From Hymenobacter sp. BT188 (GTDB lineage: Bacteria > Bacteroidota > Bacteroidia > Cytophagales > Hymenobacteraceae): DNA of 64,000 nt. The notes under the pieces were generated by a model, which saw only the letters and a program-made list of their open reading frames with translations, was not told the DNA's origin and made no database searches. A program made the position numbers and the translations under genes. How positions within the stretch are numbered: position 1 is the stretch's first letter; each line of letters starts with the position of its first letter. The stretch lies in contig NZ_JACSCW010000002.1 of NCBI RefSeq assembly GCF_014333585.1, positions 682,001 through 746,000 of the forward strand. Direction: 5' to 3'. Below are positions 9,804-17,284 of this stretch, piece after piece.

Positions 9804-11297
9804 ATGTTGAAGGATTGCCAAACCGTATGGGCTAACTGTCTTCGCGTCATCAAGGCAAACATTGGTGAGCAGAGCTTCCGCACTTGGTTTGAACCCATCG
9901 TGCCGGTGCAGCTTCATCATAATGTCCTGATTATTCAGGTGCCCAGCCAGTTCTTTTATGAATGGCTGGAGGAGCATTATGTGGATGTGCTCAAGAAAAG
10001 TATCTACCAGGAGCTTGGCCACGAAGGCCGCTTGGAATATAGCATCGTAGTGGATCAGGGCAACGGCCAGTCAAAGCCGCGGACGGTAAATATTCCGACA
10101 GCCCGCAAGGCCGCTTATCCTACTCCCGGTAATAATAGCGTTGCCCAGGTAGCAGCTAGCGCCCAGACTGCGTCGGCACGCAACGTGGCCGCGGCCGCTA
10201 ATGCGCCCGCCAACCCGGACACGCTACGGAACCCATTCGAGGCCGCAAAGGGCATTGATCGGAATTACCTGAAGTCGCAGCTCAACCATACATATTCCTT
10301 CGAGAACTATATCGAGGGTGACTGCAACCGTTTGGCCCGCTCGGCGGGTTTGGCTGTTGCCAATAAGCCGGGCACGACGAGCTTCAATCCGCTGATGATT
10401 TATGGCGGTGTAGGCTTGGGCAAAACGCATTTAGTGCAAGCCATCGGCAACCACATCAAGGCTACAACGCCTGACAAGTTTGTGCTCTACGTGTCGGCGG
10501 AAAAGTTTACGAACCAGTTTATCGAAAGTCTGCGCAGCAACGCGGTGCAGGACTTCGCCAATTTTTACCTGTTGGTGGATACCCTGATTCTGGATGACGT
10601 GCAGTTTTTGTCGGGTAAGGATAAAACCCAAGAGATGTTCTTTCACATCTTCAACCACCTGCATCAAGCCGGCCGTCAGATTGTAATGACCTCCGACCGG
10701 CCACCGCGCGACCTGAATGGTTTGGAAGACCGGCTGTTATCACGCTTTAAGTGGGGTCTTACGGCCGACTTGCAGAGCCCGGACTTTGAAACCCGGATGG
10801 CCATTATTCAGAACAAAATGCAGCAGGATGGCATCGACATCCCGCCGCAGGTAGTGGAATATCTGGCGCACTCCGTGAATACCAACGTGCGTGAGCTGGA
10901 AGGCGTGTTGATTTCACTGGTGGCCCAAAGTAGCCTCAACCGCCGCGAGATTGACCTGGAAATGGCCAAGCAGGCGTTGCGTCATATCATTGAGGAAGTA
11001 GAAGCCGAGGTGAACCTGGACTTCATTCAGAAGACGGTGGCGGAGTATTTTAGCATTCCGGTTGATTTGCTGAAGGCCAAAACCCGCAAAAAGGAAGTCG
11101 TGACGGCGCGGCAGGTGGCGATGTACTTTGCCAAAGAACATACCAGTCACTCGCTCAAAAGCATCGGCCACAACTTCGGCGGCCGCGACCATAGCACGGT
11201 TATTCACTCCGTTCAAACCGTGTCAGACCTGATCGATAGCGACAAAAGCTTCCGCAGTACCATTGCAGAGCTACGCAAGAAATTTGCTGGCAAGTAG
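9804..11297 (+). CDS. dnaA: Chromosomal replication initiator DnaA
   Basis: About 497 residues from ATG 9804 (MLKDCQTVWANCLRVIKANI); two TTG codons just before it are poorer starts. Domain I occupies residues 1-85, followed by an Ala-rich linker to about 150. The AAA+ domain has Walker A GGVGLGKTH near residue 203, Walker B LILDDVQFL and the arginine-rich sensor region (RLLSRFKWGL). Domain IV carries the DNA-binding signature GGRDHSTVIHSVQ near the end. It opens replication at oriC and also regulates transcription. dnaN and other usual neighbours are absent. It ends 20 bp before a strong terminator. Confidence 0.98.
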   Translation: MLKDCQTVWANCLRVIKANIGEQSFRTWFEPIVPVQLHHNVLIIQVPSQFFYEWLEEHYVDVLKKSIYQELGHEGRLEYSIVVDQGNGQSKPRTVNIPTARKAAYPTPGNNSVAQVAASAQTASARNVAAAANAPANPDTLRNPFEAAKGIDRNYLKSQLNHTYSFENYIEGDCNRLARSAGLAVANKPGTTSFNPLMIYGGVGLGKTHLVQAIGNHIKATTPDKFVLYVSAEKFTNQFIESLRSNAVQDFANFYLLVDTLILDDVQFLSGKDKTQEMFFHIFNHLHQAGRQIVMTSDRPPRDLNGLEDRLLSRFKWGLTADLQSPDFETRMAIIQNKMQQDGIDIPPQVVEYLAHSVNTNVRELEGVLISLVAQSSLNRREIDLEMAKQALRHIIEEVEAEVNLDFIQKTVAEYFSIPVDLLKAKTRKKEVVTARQVAMYFAKEHTSHSLKSIGHNFGGRDHSTVIHSVQTVSDLIDSDKSFRSTIAELRKKFAGK

Positions 11298-11316
11298 AAC
11301 TAACCTTTACATCTAT

Positions 11317-11360
11317 CCTCAAAAAAGCCCCCCAGACGTGTCTGGGGGGCTTTTTTGAGG
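11317..11360. terminator. Strong bidirectional terminator with GGGGGGC arms
   Basis: Perfect 21-bp arms 11317-11337 and 11340-11360: CCTCAAAAAAGCCCCCCAGAC and its complement, with A6 on one side and T6 on the other. It serves dnaA (plus) and the membrane-protein gene ending at 11372 (minus). Its core is an inverted pair of the dispersed CTGGGGGGC motif. Confidence 0.92.
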
Positions 11361-11371
11361 ATAACAAATGG

Positions 11372-11860
11372 CTAAGCATTCGGCTGAGGCTCACGCAGAG
11401 GTACTTGGTGTTGTTCGGCAAAGGTGCGGACCTGGTCGCGCAAGGTGCGCTTACGGCGGGCGCCTCTTACTTCACGCATACTTAAATTATACTGGTCGCC
11501 GGCTTTGAGCTTGATGCGAAGCTGTTGGGCCACAAACTCCAGGCTAGCAATATCTTCAGCAGCGAAAGCCTGTTTAGCCCGAAATAAACCGCCCTTGTGC
11601 ACAATGTAGCCAGGAGTAAACTCCAAGTAGCTCTGAGTACCGAATACGGGCGCATTATGCACCAGCACGTAGCCCAGATAAAATAAGCTAAACACCAGAA
11701 ATACCCAGTGCAGGAAGTGGAAGTCATTCACGCCATCGTCCGAAAACATGGAAAAGATGGTATAAGCAATCCAGAAGCAGGCAATGAGCACTTGGCCCCA
11801 AAATGGAACACGCGATGTATTGGCTGGTTGCAGACGAATGCGGGTAGAAGTAGCGGGCAT
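11372..11860 (-). CDS. Small membrane protein of unknown function
   Basis: 162 residues from ATG 11860 (MPATSTRIRLQPANTSRVPFWGQ). An in-frame upstream start would add ten residues and is less likely. Two hydrophobic segments are at about residues 18-37 and 47-66. They are followed by a soluble C-terminal part with the pattern YLEFTPGYIVHKGGLF, IASLEFVAQQLRIKLKAGDQ and a basic RGARRKRTLRDQ stretch. This recalls membrane-anchored PH-like domains but is too weak to name a family. It is convergent with dnaA and shares its terminator. Confidence 0.7.
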   Translation of the reverse strand: MPATSTRIRLQPANTSRVPFWGQVLIACFWIAYTIFSMFSDDGVNDFHFLHWVFLVFSLFYLGYVLVHNAPVFGTQSYLEFTPGYIVHKGGLFRAKQAFAAEDIASLEFVAQQLRIKLKAGDQYNLSMREVRGARRKRTLRDQVRTFAEQHQVPLREPQPNA

Positions 11861-11996
11861 AGAAAGAACAGATAGTTCGGCAAAAAGCAAAGTAAACTAA
11901 AAACCGGCAAGGCTAGGTGCTTTACCGGTTTTTAGTTGCTTCGTAATATTCATCTCATCAGTTGGATGAACCAACAAGCGCTATTGCCAGCAAACG

Positions 11997-12422
11997 TTAC
12001 TTCAGGCTTGCACTTAGCGTCATTTCAGGCACAGCTTGCAGGAGCTGCGAAATAGGGCAATTGAGCTTAGCGTCTTCGGCGTGTTTCTGAAAGTCTTCGG
12101 GTGAAATGCCCGTTACCTGTCCTTCCGTCGTGATGTGAATCTTGGTGACTTTGGGCTTACCGTCTACCGTATCCATGGTCACCTTCGATTCGGTGTTGAG
12201 TTGTTGCACCTGCGCCCCGGCCTTGCTCAGTTGAATGGCTAAGAACATGGTGTAGCAGCCCGCGTGCGCCGCGCCTACCAGCTCTTCCGGGTTTGTGCCT
12301 TGCTTGCCTTCAAAACGGCTGCCTACCGAATACGGTGCATTTAGGGCGCCACTTTGAGTAGTGAGCGTACCACTACCTTTCTGGTCGCCGTTCCAAACGG
12401 CTTTGCCTGCATGATCTGCCAT
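11997..12422 (-). CDS. osmC: OsmC/Ohr family peroxiredoxin
   Basis: 141 residues, the usual length. The two catalytic cysteines are in AHAGCYTMFL (Cys about 55) and KLNCPISQLL (Cys about 124). Other family marks are the YSVGSRFEGKQGTNPEEL loop and the N-terminal KAVWNGDQKGSGTL strand. These dimeric thiol peroxidases reduce organic hydroperoxides in the cytoplasm. The spacing and C-P-I-S sequence fit the OsmC subgroup better than Ohr. It is divergent from the GH3-type gene, with an inverted repeat (12491-12543) between them. Confidence 0.92.
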   Translation of the reverse strand: MADHAGKAVWNGDQKGSGTLTTQSGALNAPYSVGSRFEGKQGTNPEELVGAAHAGCYTMFLAIQLSKAGAQVQQLNTESKVTMDTVDGKPKVTKIHITTEGQVTGISPEDFQKHAEDAKLNCPISQLLQAVPEMTLSASLK

Positions 12423-12490
12423 GATAAGAGATGAGTAAGGGATGAAAAAAATGGGTTATACTTCCTACCAACCTATAAAATGCATATTGG

Positions 12491-12543
12491 GTTGTGGTTG
12501 CGCTTACATTTGAATAATCTGGGGGGCAATTCGCAACCACAAC
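12491..12543. promoter_or_regulatory. 12-bp perfect inverted repeat between osmC and the GH3-type gene
   Basis: GTTGTGGTTGCG (12491-12502) and CGCAACCACAAC (12532-12543) are exact complements separated by 29 nt. The spacer contains one copy of the CTGGGGGGCAATT motif (12519-12530). It lies about 70-120 bp upstream of osmC. It may be a two-half-site operator or a looped structure. The wide spacing and lack of a U-run argue against a terminator. Confidence 0.4.
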
Positions 12544-12710
12544 AACAATAGGTATTGTGGCGTTACGCACTGGTATGAGTGCTTTGAGCAAATTAATCCG
12601 ATAATTTGCCTTTGCTTTACCACCTACGCTATAAAATCTCGTACGTATTTGTCGGTACGACGCGCTGACTTCGTCTACGTAGTTATTTCAGAAATTCTTA
12701 TTGCTTATCT

Positions 12711-14207
12711 ATGGCCCTCAAGGCCGCTTTTAGTCGTCCCCTCGCTGCACTTCTGCATCATCGCTATCAGCAGTGGCTCCGTCGCCCGGTAGCTACGCAG
12801 AAGCGCGTGCTAGCGAGCTTAATCAGTCAGGCTCATTCTACCGCATTTGGCCGCGACCATGAGCTTAGTAGTGTCAGCAAACCTTCTGACTTGGCGAGCC
12901 AAGTACCCGTGCGCGACTACGAGGCGCTTAATCCTTATTTCCAGCGAGTACAAGAGGGTGAAGCTAATGTACTATGGCCCGGTCGCCCTCTATACCTTGC
13001 TAAGACCAGCGGCACCACCTCGGGCACCAAGTATATTCCAATTACTAGCGCCAGCATCCCCAACCACATCAACGGGGCCCGCGATGCGCTGCTTACTTAT
13101 GTGCACCACACCGGCAAAGCGCAGTTTCTGGATGGAAAGCTTATGTTTCTGTCCGGGAGTCCGGAGTTGAGCATAGTCAACGGGATTCGGACGGGACGCT
13201 TGTCTGGCATTGCCAATCACCATGTGCCGGCTTACCTGCGCCGCAGCCAACTTCCCAGCTACACCACCAATTGCATTGAAGACTGGGAGCAGAAGCTCGA
13301 CCGTATCGTAGATGAGACGGTTGATCAGCCGATGAGTCTTATTTCGGGGATTCCGCCTTGGGTGCAAATGTATTTCGACCGCCTCGTGCAGCACACGGGC
13401 CGTCCTATCAAAGATATATTTCCGGATTTCGACCTCTTCGTGTACGGCGGTGTCAATTTTGAACCCTACCGCACCAAGCTCTTCGAAATCATCGGTCGCC
13501 CAGTAGATAGCATTGAACTGTTTCCAGCTTCCGAAGGCTTTCTGGCTTTTCAGGATGAGCCCGGCAATCCCGGTTTGCTGCTCCTGCTCGATGCTGGTAT
13601 TTTCTTCGAATTCATTCCTGCCGAACGCTTTTTTGAGCCGAATCCGCCCCGCCTCACCATTGCCGACGTGGAGCTTGATAAGCAGTACGCGCTTGTACTC
13701 AACTCTAATGCTGGCCTTTGGGGCTACAGCATCGGCGACACGGTGCGCTTTGTGAGCTTAAAGCCCCACCGCGTGGTAGTAAGCGGCCGCATCAAGCATT
13801 TCCTGTCGGCCTTCGGCGAACATGTCATTGGCGAAGAAGTAGAGCAAACCCTGCGCGAAGTAATGGCGCGATTCCCGGAGGTGGAAGTTGTCGAGTTCAC
13901 TGTCGCGCCCCGTGTGAGTACTAACCCTAACGAGCCTTCACAACACGAATGGCTCATAGAGTTTGCCCGCCCACCCCAGGATACTGCCGCTTTCGCCGCT
14001 GATCTAGATGCTGGCCTGCGTCGCCGCAATACGTATTATGATGACCTGCTGGGGGGCAATATTTTGGCTCCGCTCCGGCTCACGAGCTTGCCGCAAGGAG
14101 CCTTTCAGCGGTACATGAAGAGCTTAGGCAAGCTTGGGGGGCAAAATAAAGTGCCACGGCTGAGTAATGATCGGACAGTGGCTGATGGGCTGGTCGGCGC
14201 GGGGTAA
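12711..14207 (+). CDS. GH3 auxin-responsive-type acyl-adenylate amidosynthetase
   Basis: 498 residues, similar in length and motifs to plant GH3 acyl-acid amido synthetases and their bacterial relatives. The ATP/AMP-binding loop is TSGTTSGTKYIP at about residues 99-110. YGGVNFEPYR and LFPASEGFLAFQ follow in the acyl-binding region, and YSIGDTVRFVS comes before the mobile C-terminal part. The bacterial substrates are generally unknown; the fold adenylates a carboxylic acid and transfers it to an amine. The last 30 codons are duplicated downstream at 14861-14943, so a recombination event involved the 3' end of this gene. Confidence 0.9.
   Translation: MALKAAFSRPLAALLHHRYQQWLRRPVATQKRVLASLISQAHSTAFGRDHELSSVSKPSDLASQVPVRDYEALNPYFQRVQEGEANVLWPGRPLYLAKTSGTTSGTKYIPITSASIPNHINGARDALLTYVHHTGKAQFLDGKLMFLSGSPELSIVNGIRTGRLSGIANHHVPAYLRRSQLPSYTTNCIEDWEQKLDRIVDETVDQPMSLISGIPPWVQMYFDRLVQHTGRPIKDIFPDFDLFVYGGVNFEPYRTKLFEIIGRPVDSIELFPASEGFLAFQDEPGNPGLLLLLDAGIFFEFIPAERFFEPNPPRLTIADVELDKQYALVLNSNAGLWGYSIGDTVRFVSLKPHRVVVSGRIKHFLSAFGEHVIGEEVEQTLREVMARFPEVEVVEFTVAPRVSTNPNEPSQHEWLIEFARPPQDTAAFAADLDAGLRRRNTYYDDLLGGNILAPLRLTSLPQGAFQRYMKSLGKLGGQNKVPRLSNDRTVADGLVGAG
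14117..14207 (+). repeat. 3'-end direct repeat, left copy (inside the GH3-type gene)
   Basis: The last 90 bp of the GH3-type gene are repeated in the same orientation at about 14856-14943. The core AGCTTGGGGG..CAAAATAAAG is identical except for one G. Over the whole stretch about three quarters of positions match. The repeats flank the nucleotidyltransferase cassette. Confidence 0.8.
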
Positions 14208-14213
14208 AAGCCG

Positions 14214-14220
14214 TATCTTG
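14214..14220 (+). promoter_or_regulatory. Possible -7 element TATCTTG
   Basis: TATCTTG (TAnnTTTG-like) ends 4 bp before the ATG at 14225. If real, transcription would begin at or just inside the start codon, giving a nearly leaderless message. The same spacing is seen before porQ at 25633. Confidence 0.35.
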
Positions 14221-14224
14221 AGCT

Positions 14225-14452
14225 ATGATTCGCTTTGACCGTACTGCTACCCGCAAAACCACCTTGCACCACGACCAGGATGCCGATGATGCAGCGTACT
14301 GGCAAAGTAAATCAGTAGAGGAACGAATGGAGGCACTGGAGTTTCTGCGGCGTCAGGCGTACGCATTTTATTTTCTTGCTAATGGCACAGGCCAACCAGC
14401 TTACCGAGGAATACAAAGAGTTTGTCGAGTTATTAAACGCCAACGAAGTTGA
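14225..14452 (+). CDS. Small partner protein of a nucleotidyltransferase
   Basis: 75 residues, starting MIRFDRTATRKTTLHHDQDAD, with DDAAYWQSKSVEERMEALEFLRRQAY in its middle and a basic end (RVCRVIKRQRS). Acidic-then-helical small proteins with a y-W-x-x-x-s-x-E-E-R-h-x-A-h-E-x-L-R-R-Q pattern are often encoded just upstream of stand-alone nucleotidyltransferases; this is from memory of the family. It overlaps the next gene by about 70 bp in another frame, which suggests translational coupling. Possible antitoxin-like or accessory role; no experimental function is known to me. Confidence 0.6.
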   Translation: MIRFDRTATRKTTLHHDQDADDAAYWQSKSVEERMEALEFLRRQAYAFYFLANGTGQPAYRGIQRVCRVIKRQRS

Positions 14453-14846
14453 ATATCTGATAGTAGGAGCTTACGCAGTAGCTAGATACGGCTACGTAAG
14501 GGCTACTGGCGACATTGATGTGTGGGTGAAACCGACACCAGAAAACGCACAACGCGTTATAATTACGCTTCAGCAATTTGGGCTGGGAGGATTAGGCTAT
14601 ACTCTTGGCGATTTTACTGAACCCAATACTATTGTACAATTAGGTGTAGCTCCTTTACGAATTGATCTGCTTACGTCCGTTGATGGTGTTAATTTTGAAT
14701 CTTGCTATAGTCAGCGGGAAATTAAAGTCTTAGACGAAGTTCCTATCAGCTTCATTAGTTTAAACGATTTACGACAGAACAAAGCAAGTACTGGCCGCCT
14801 TAAAGACAAGTTGGATTTGCAAAATCTTGATAAGAACAATCGTTAA
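14382..14846 (+). CDS. Nucleotidyltransferase (MNT-like / AbiEii-type fold)
   Basis: 154 residues from ATG 14382 (MAQANQLTEEYKEFVELLN); a TTG two codons earlier is possible. The pol-beta-type active site is visible as YLIVGAYAVARYGYVRATGDIDVWV: the usual hG[GA]xA helix and the D-x-D (D-I-D) metal ligands at about residues 48-50, with a third acidic residue in RIDLLTSVDG. The C-terminus has the SLNDLRQNKASTGRLKDKLDLQNL helix common to this group. Such enzymes occur in MNT/HEPN-type and AbiE-type toxin-antitoxin systems, but no HEPN gene is present. The base composition is clearly more AT-rich than neighbouring core genes, suggesting acquisition. Confidence 0.8.
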   Translation: MAQANQLTEEYKEFVELLNANEVEYLIVGAYAVARYGYVRATGDIDVWVKPTPENAQRVIITLQQFGLGGLGYTLGDFTEPNTIVQLGVAPLRIDLLTSVDGVNFESCYSQREIKVLDEVPISFISLNDLRQNKASTGRLKDKLDLQNLDKNNR

Positions 14847-14860
14847 GAATAATATGCAAA

Positions 14861-14943
14861 GAACTTAGTAAGCTTGGGGGCAAAATAAAGTGCCACGCCT
14901 GAGCAACGACCGTACGGTGGCTGAAGGGTTGTTAGGTAGTTAA
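14861..14943 (+). pseudogene. Orphan 3' end of a GH3-type gene (right copy of the direct repeat)
   Basis: After a one-base loss in the G-tract (five G at 14876-14880 against six at 14136-14141), the frame from 14881 reads QNKVPRLSNDRTVAEGLLGS and stops at 14941-14943. It matches the real GH3 terminus QNKVPRLSNDRTVADGLVGAG. Upstream of the G-tract the homology continues in the other frame. It has no start or body and must be a remnant of recombination. Confidence 0.85.
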
Positions 14944-14971
14944 TAATATTTGCTGTAGATGCTCCTATTAA

Positions 14972-15400
14972 ATGGGTGACGATTTAATAGTAATCTCTGC
15001 AAGTAATTATTACGATGATTACTGCACATTTGATCTTACTGTTTCTACAAGCTGGGTTCGTCAGTCAATAAGCTTTTTGGGTTACACAAATACCTTTGAA
15101 GAGTTTGGTAAGTCATTGATGAACTTCCCAAGTAATACTGCGCATGAAATATGGTTTCAAGAGGGGAAGGATGAGGGCTATGGCCCATGGTATTTGTCAA
15201 TTAAGGCTTACTGTTATAACGATCAAGGGCACACCGCTCTGCATATAATTATTGATAATCAAGAATCTTTGCCCAAAAAATGCAGAGTTGGATTTTCTCT
15301 TCTAGCGGAAGGGGCTTCGATAAATAGCTTGGGGCGTAGCTTATTTAATTGGGAAATAAAGCAGCAACAAACCATTGAATGGAAAGCTCAAACCAGCTAA
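14972..15400 (+). CDS. Unknown protein, 142 residues, AT-rich
   Basis: Not recognised. The sequence is soluble, rich in aromatic and Asp/Asn residues, with alternating beta-like segments (FDLTVSTSWVRQSISFLGY, GPWYLSIKAYCYNDQGHTALHIIIDN, CRVGFSLLAEGASINSLGRSL). No signal peptide or membrane segment. The composition is more AT-rich than its downstream neighbour. It ends 22 bp inside the start of the GreA-like gene (overlap 15379-15400). The size and beta-rich character recall small immunity-type proteins, but no toxin lies nearby, so no role is proposed. Confidence 0.6.
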   Translation: MGDDLIVISASNYYDDYCTFDLTVSTSWVRQSISFLGYTNTFEEFGKSLMNFPSNTAHEIWFQEGKDEGYGPWYLSIKAYCYNDQGHTALHIIIDNQESLPKKCRVGFSLLAEGASINSLGRSLFNWEIKQQQTIEWKAQTS

Positions 15401-15843
15401 TAAAACCTCGTCTCCACGCCGCTTGCCTCGCCTACGTTCAGCAACGAGTTGCTGCTGCTACTCAAGCCATGCAAGCCGCCCAGGAATCGGCTAATTCCGA
15501 AACCAAAAGTAGCGCTGGCGACAAGTACGAAACTGGCCGCGCCATGGCCCAGGAGGAGCGCAACCGCAATGCCGTACAGATCCGCGAAGCCCAGAACTTG
15601 CAAGCCGAACTAGCGCGCATCAACCCCGAACAAGTCTGCGATACAGTGCGGCCCGGCGCGTTGGTTGAGACGAGTATGGGGGGCTTTTTCATCAGCATTA
15701 GTGCTGGTAAGCTTACCGTGGATGGCAAAGATTACTTCGCCGTATCGGCTGTAGCGCCGGTGGCAATGGCGCTAAGCGGGAAGCGGGCAGGAGAGGAGGC
15801 AGTATTCAATGGCAAGGCCGTACGAATTGTTAAGGTGCAGTAG
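15379..15843 (+). CDS. GreA/GreB-like protein
   Basis: 154 residues. The N-terminal half is a predicted helical hairpin (residues 10-85, Ala/Gln/Glu-rich, with ANSETKSSAGDKYETGRAM). The C-terminal half resembles an FKBP-like beta domain (PGALVETSMGGFFISISAGKLTVDGKDYFAVSAVAP in pieces). This two-part layout recalls transcript-cleavage factors, and in Bacteroidota such proteins are often mislabelled as acyl-carrier synthases. The Asp/Glu pair expected at the coiled-coil tip of GreA is not obvious, so catalytic activity is doubtful. ATG 15379 overlaps the previous gene. Confidence 0.6.
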   Translation: MESSNQLIKPRLHAACLAYVQQRVAAATQAMQAAQESANSETKSSAGDKYETGRAMAQEERNRNAVQIREAQNLQAELARINPEQVCDTVRPGALVETSMGGFFISISAGKLTVDGKDYFAVSAVAPVAMALSGKRAGEEAVFNGKAVRIVKVQ

Positions 15844-15913
15844 AATCTTGTCCGTCAAAGGCGGGCTGCTTCACTGCGTTCGGCATGACCGCCTATTTAC
15901 TGAAACCGCGGCT

Positions 15914-15921
15914 TACCTTTG
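15914..15921 (+). promoter_or_regulatory. -7 promoter element TACCTTTG of dxr
   Basis: Exact TAnnTTTG match, ending 22 bp upstream of the dxr ATG at 15944; predicted transcript start near 15928. Confidence 0.6.
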
Positions 15922-15943
15922 CTAACGCACGTCACCGCTTCGC

Positions 15944-17107
15944 ATGTCCCACCCACCCAAACGTCTCACCCTACTCGGCTCTACTGGCTCCATCGGCACC
16001 CAAGCTTTGGACGTGGTGCGCTCACAGCCGGGCCGATTTACTATTTCAGCGCTTTCGGCTCACTCCAATGCTGAGTTATTGATCCAGCAGGCCCTAGAGT
16101 TTCAACCAGCCGCTGTTGTTATAGGCGATGAAAAGCACTACCAAACGGTTAAAAGCGCGCTGGCGGGGCAACCAACGGAAGTTTTAGCGGGTATTGCGGC
16201 CCTAGAAGAAATAGCAAGTCGCCCCGATACCGACATCGTGCTAACAGCAATGGTTGGCTACGCCGGGTTGCTGCCTACCGTGCGCGCCATTCAGGCTGGC
16301 AAAACCATTGCCTTGGCTAATAAAGAAACGTTGGTAGTAGCCGGACAACTTATTACAGGCTTAGTCAAAAAGCATGGCGTGGGTCTGTATCCGGTTGATT
16401 CAGAGCACTCAGCTATTTTCCAGTGCTTAATAGGCGAGGAGCGGAATCCGATTGAAAAGATTATTCTCACGGCGTCTGGGGGGCCTTTTCGGGGGCGCAG
16501 CATGCAGGAATTGGCTACCGTGACGAAGGCTCAGGCACTCAAGCATCCCAACTGGGATATGGGGGCCAAAATTACCATCGACTCCGCTTCACTGATGAAT
16601 AAGGGGCTAGAGGTGATTGAAGCTAAGTGGCTGTTTGGGCTGCGCGACGACCAGATTGAAGTAGTGGTGCACCCGCAAAGCATTATTCATTCCTTGGTGC
16701 AGTTCGAAGATGGCTCACTGAAAGCCCAGCTTGGCCTGCCCGATATGAAGTTGCCCATCCAATACGCTTTAGGCTATCCCGAGCGTTTGCCCAGCAAATA
16801 TCCGCGCTTCTCCTTCCTCGATTATCCTCAACTTACCTTCGAACAGCCCGATAAGAGCACGTTTCGCAACCTGCCGCTGGCTTTCGAAGCCATGCGCCGG
16901 GGCGGCAATGCGCCCTGTATTCTCAATGCGGCTAATGAAGTTGCGGTCGCTGCTTTCCTGCGCGATGACATCGGCTTTCTACAAATGCCCGACCTGGTAG
17001 AAAACTGCCTGTCGAAGGTTTCGTACCTTGCCGAGCCTGCGCTGGATGATTATGTGCAAACCGACCAGGAAACGCGCCGTATGGCGCAGGATTTTTTAAA
17101 ACATTAA
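15944..17107 (+). CDS. dxr: 1-deoxy-D-xylulose-5-phosphate reductoisomerase
   Basis: 387 residues, normal length. It converts DXP to MEP with NADPH, the committed step of the non-mevalonate isoprenoid pathway in the cytoplasm. NADPH-binding LLGSTGSIGTQALDVV is at residues 8-23. The metal and substrate site is in VDSEHSAIFQCL (about residues 147-158) and HPNWDMGAKITIDSASLMNKGLEVIEA (given in pieces: HPNWDMGAK, SASLMNKGLEV). The C-terminal NAANEVAVAAFL helix is present. It has its own promoter element at 15914-15921, and rseP follows after 177 bp, a common neighbour pair in Bacteroidota. Confidence 0.97.
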   Translation: MSHPPKRLTLLGSTGSIGTQALDVVRSQPGRFTISALSAHSNAELLIQQALEFQPAAVVIGDEKHYQTVKSALAGQPTEVLAGIAALEEIASRPDTDIVLTAMVGYAGLLPTVRAIQAGKTIALANKETLVVAGQLITGLVKKHGVGLYPVDSEHSAIFQCLIGEERNPIEKIILTASGGPFRGRSMQELATVTKAQALKHPNWDMGAKITIDSASLMNKGLEVIEAKWLFGLRDDQIEVVVHPQSIIHSLVQFEDGSLKAQLGLPDMKLPIQYALGYPERLPSKYPRFSFLDYPQLTFEQPDKSTFRNLPLAFEAMRRGGNAPCILNAANEVAVAAFLRDDIGFLQMPDLVENCLSKVSYLAEPALDDYVQTDQETRRMAQDFLKH

Positions 17108-17144
17108 CCCAAAACCCCGTGTCATTCTAAGTGCAGTATCGCGG

Positions 17145-17169
17145 AACGAAGCACTACTACCGCTTCGTT
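17145..17169. terminator. Hairpin downstream of dxr
   Basis: AACGAAGC (17145-17152) pairs with GCTTCGTT (17162-17169) across a 9-nt loop. No U-run follows. The surrounding 17119-17175 resembles an eroded TCATTCTGAG-type intergenic repeat that is also hinted at, inverted, at 15868-15890. Confidence 0.35.
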
Positions 17170-17284
17170 GCAGTCCCATCGGGTTCTGCGTCGTGAGGCT
17201 GACTTACGCTTATCTATCGTCTGTTAGACTGACAACAACTAGCGCAGACCACCGATTCTCTTAACTCTGTAAACACAAAAAGCT

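Noticed and set aside
14225..14846. Classical HEPN/MNT toxin-antitoxin system
   Set aside because: The small partner does not show the HEPN R-x4-6-H motif, so the specific system cannot be claimed.
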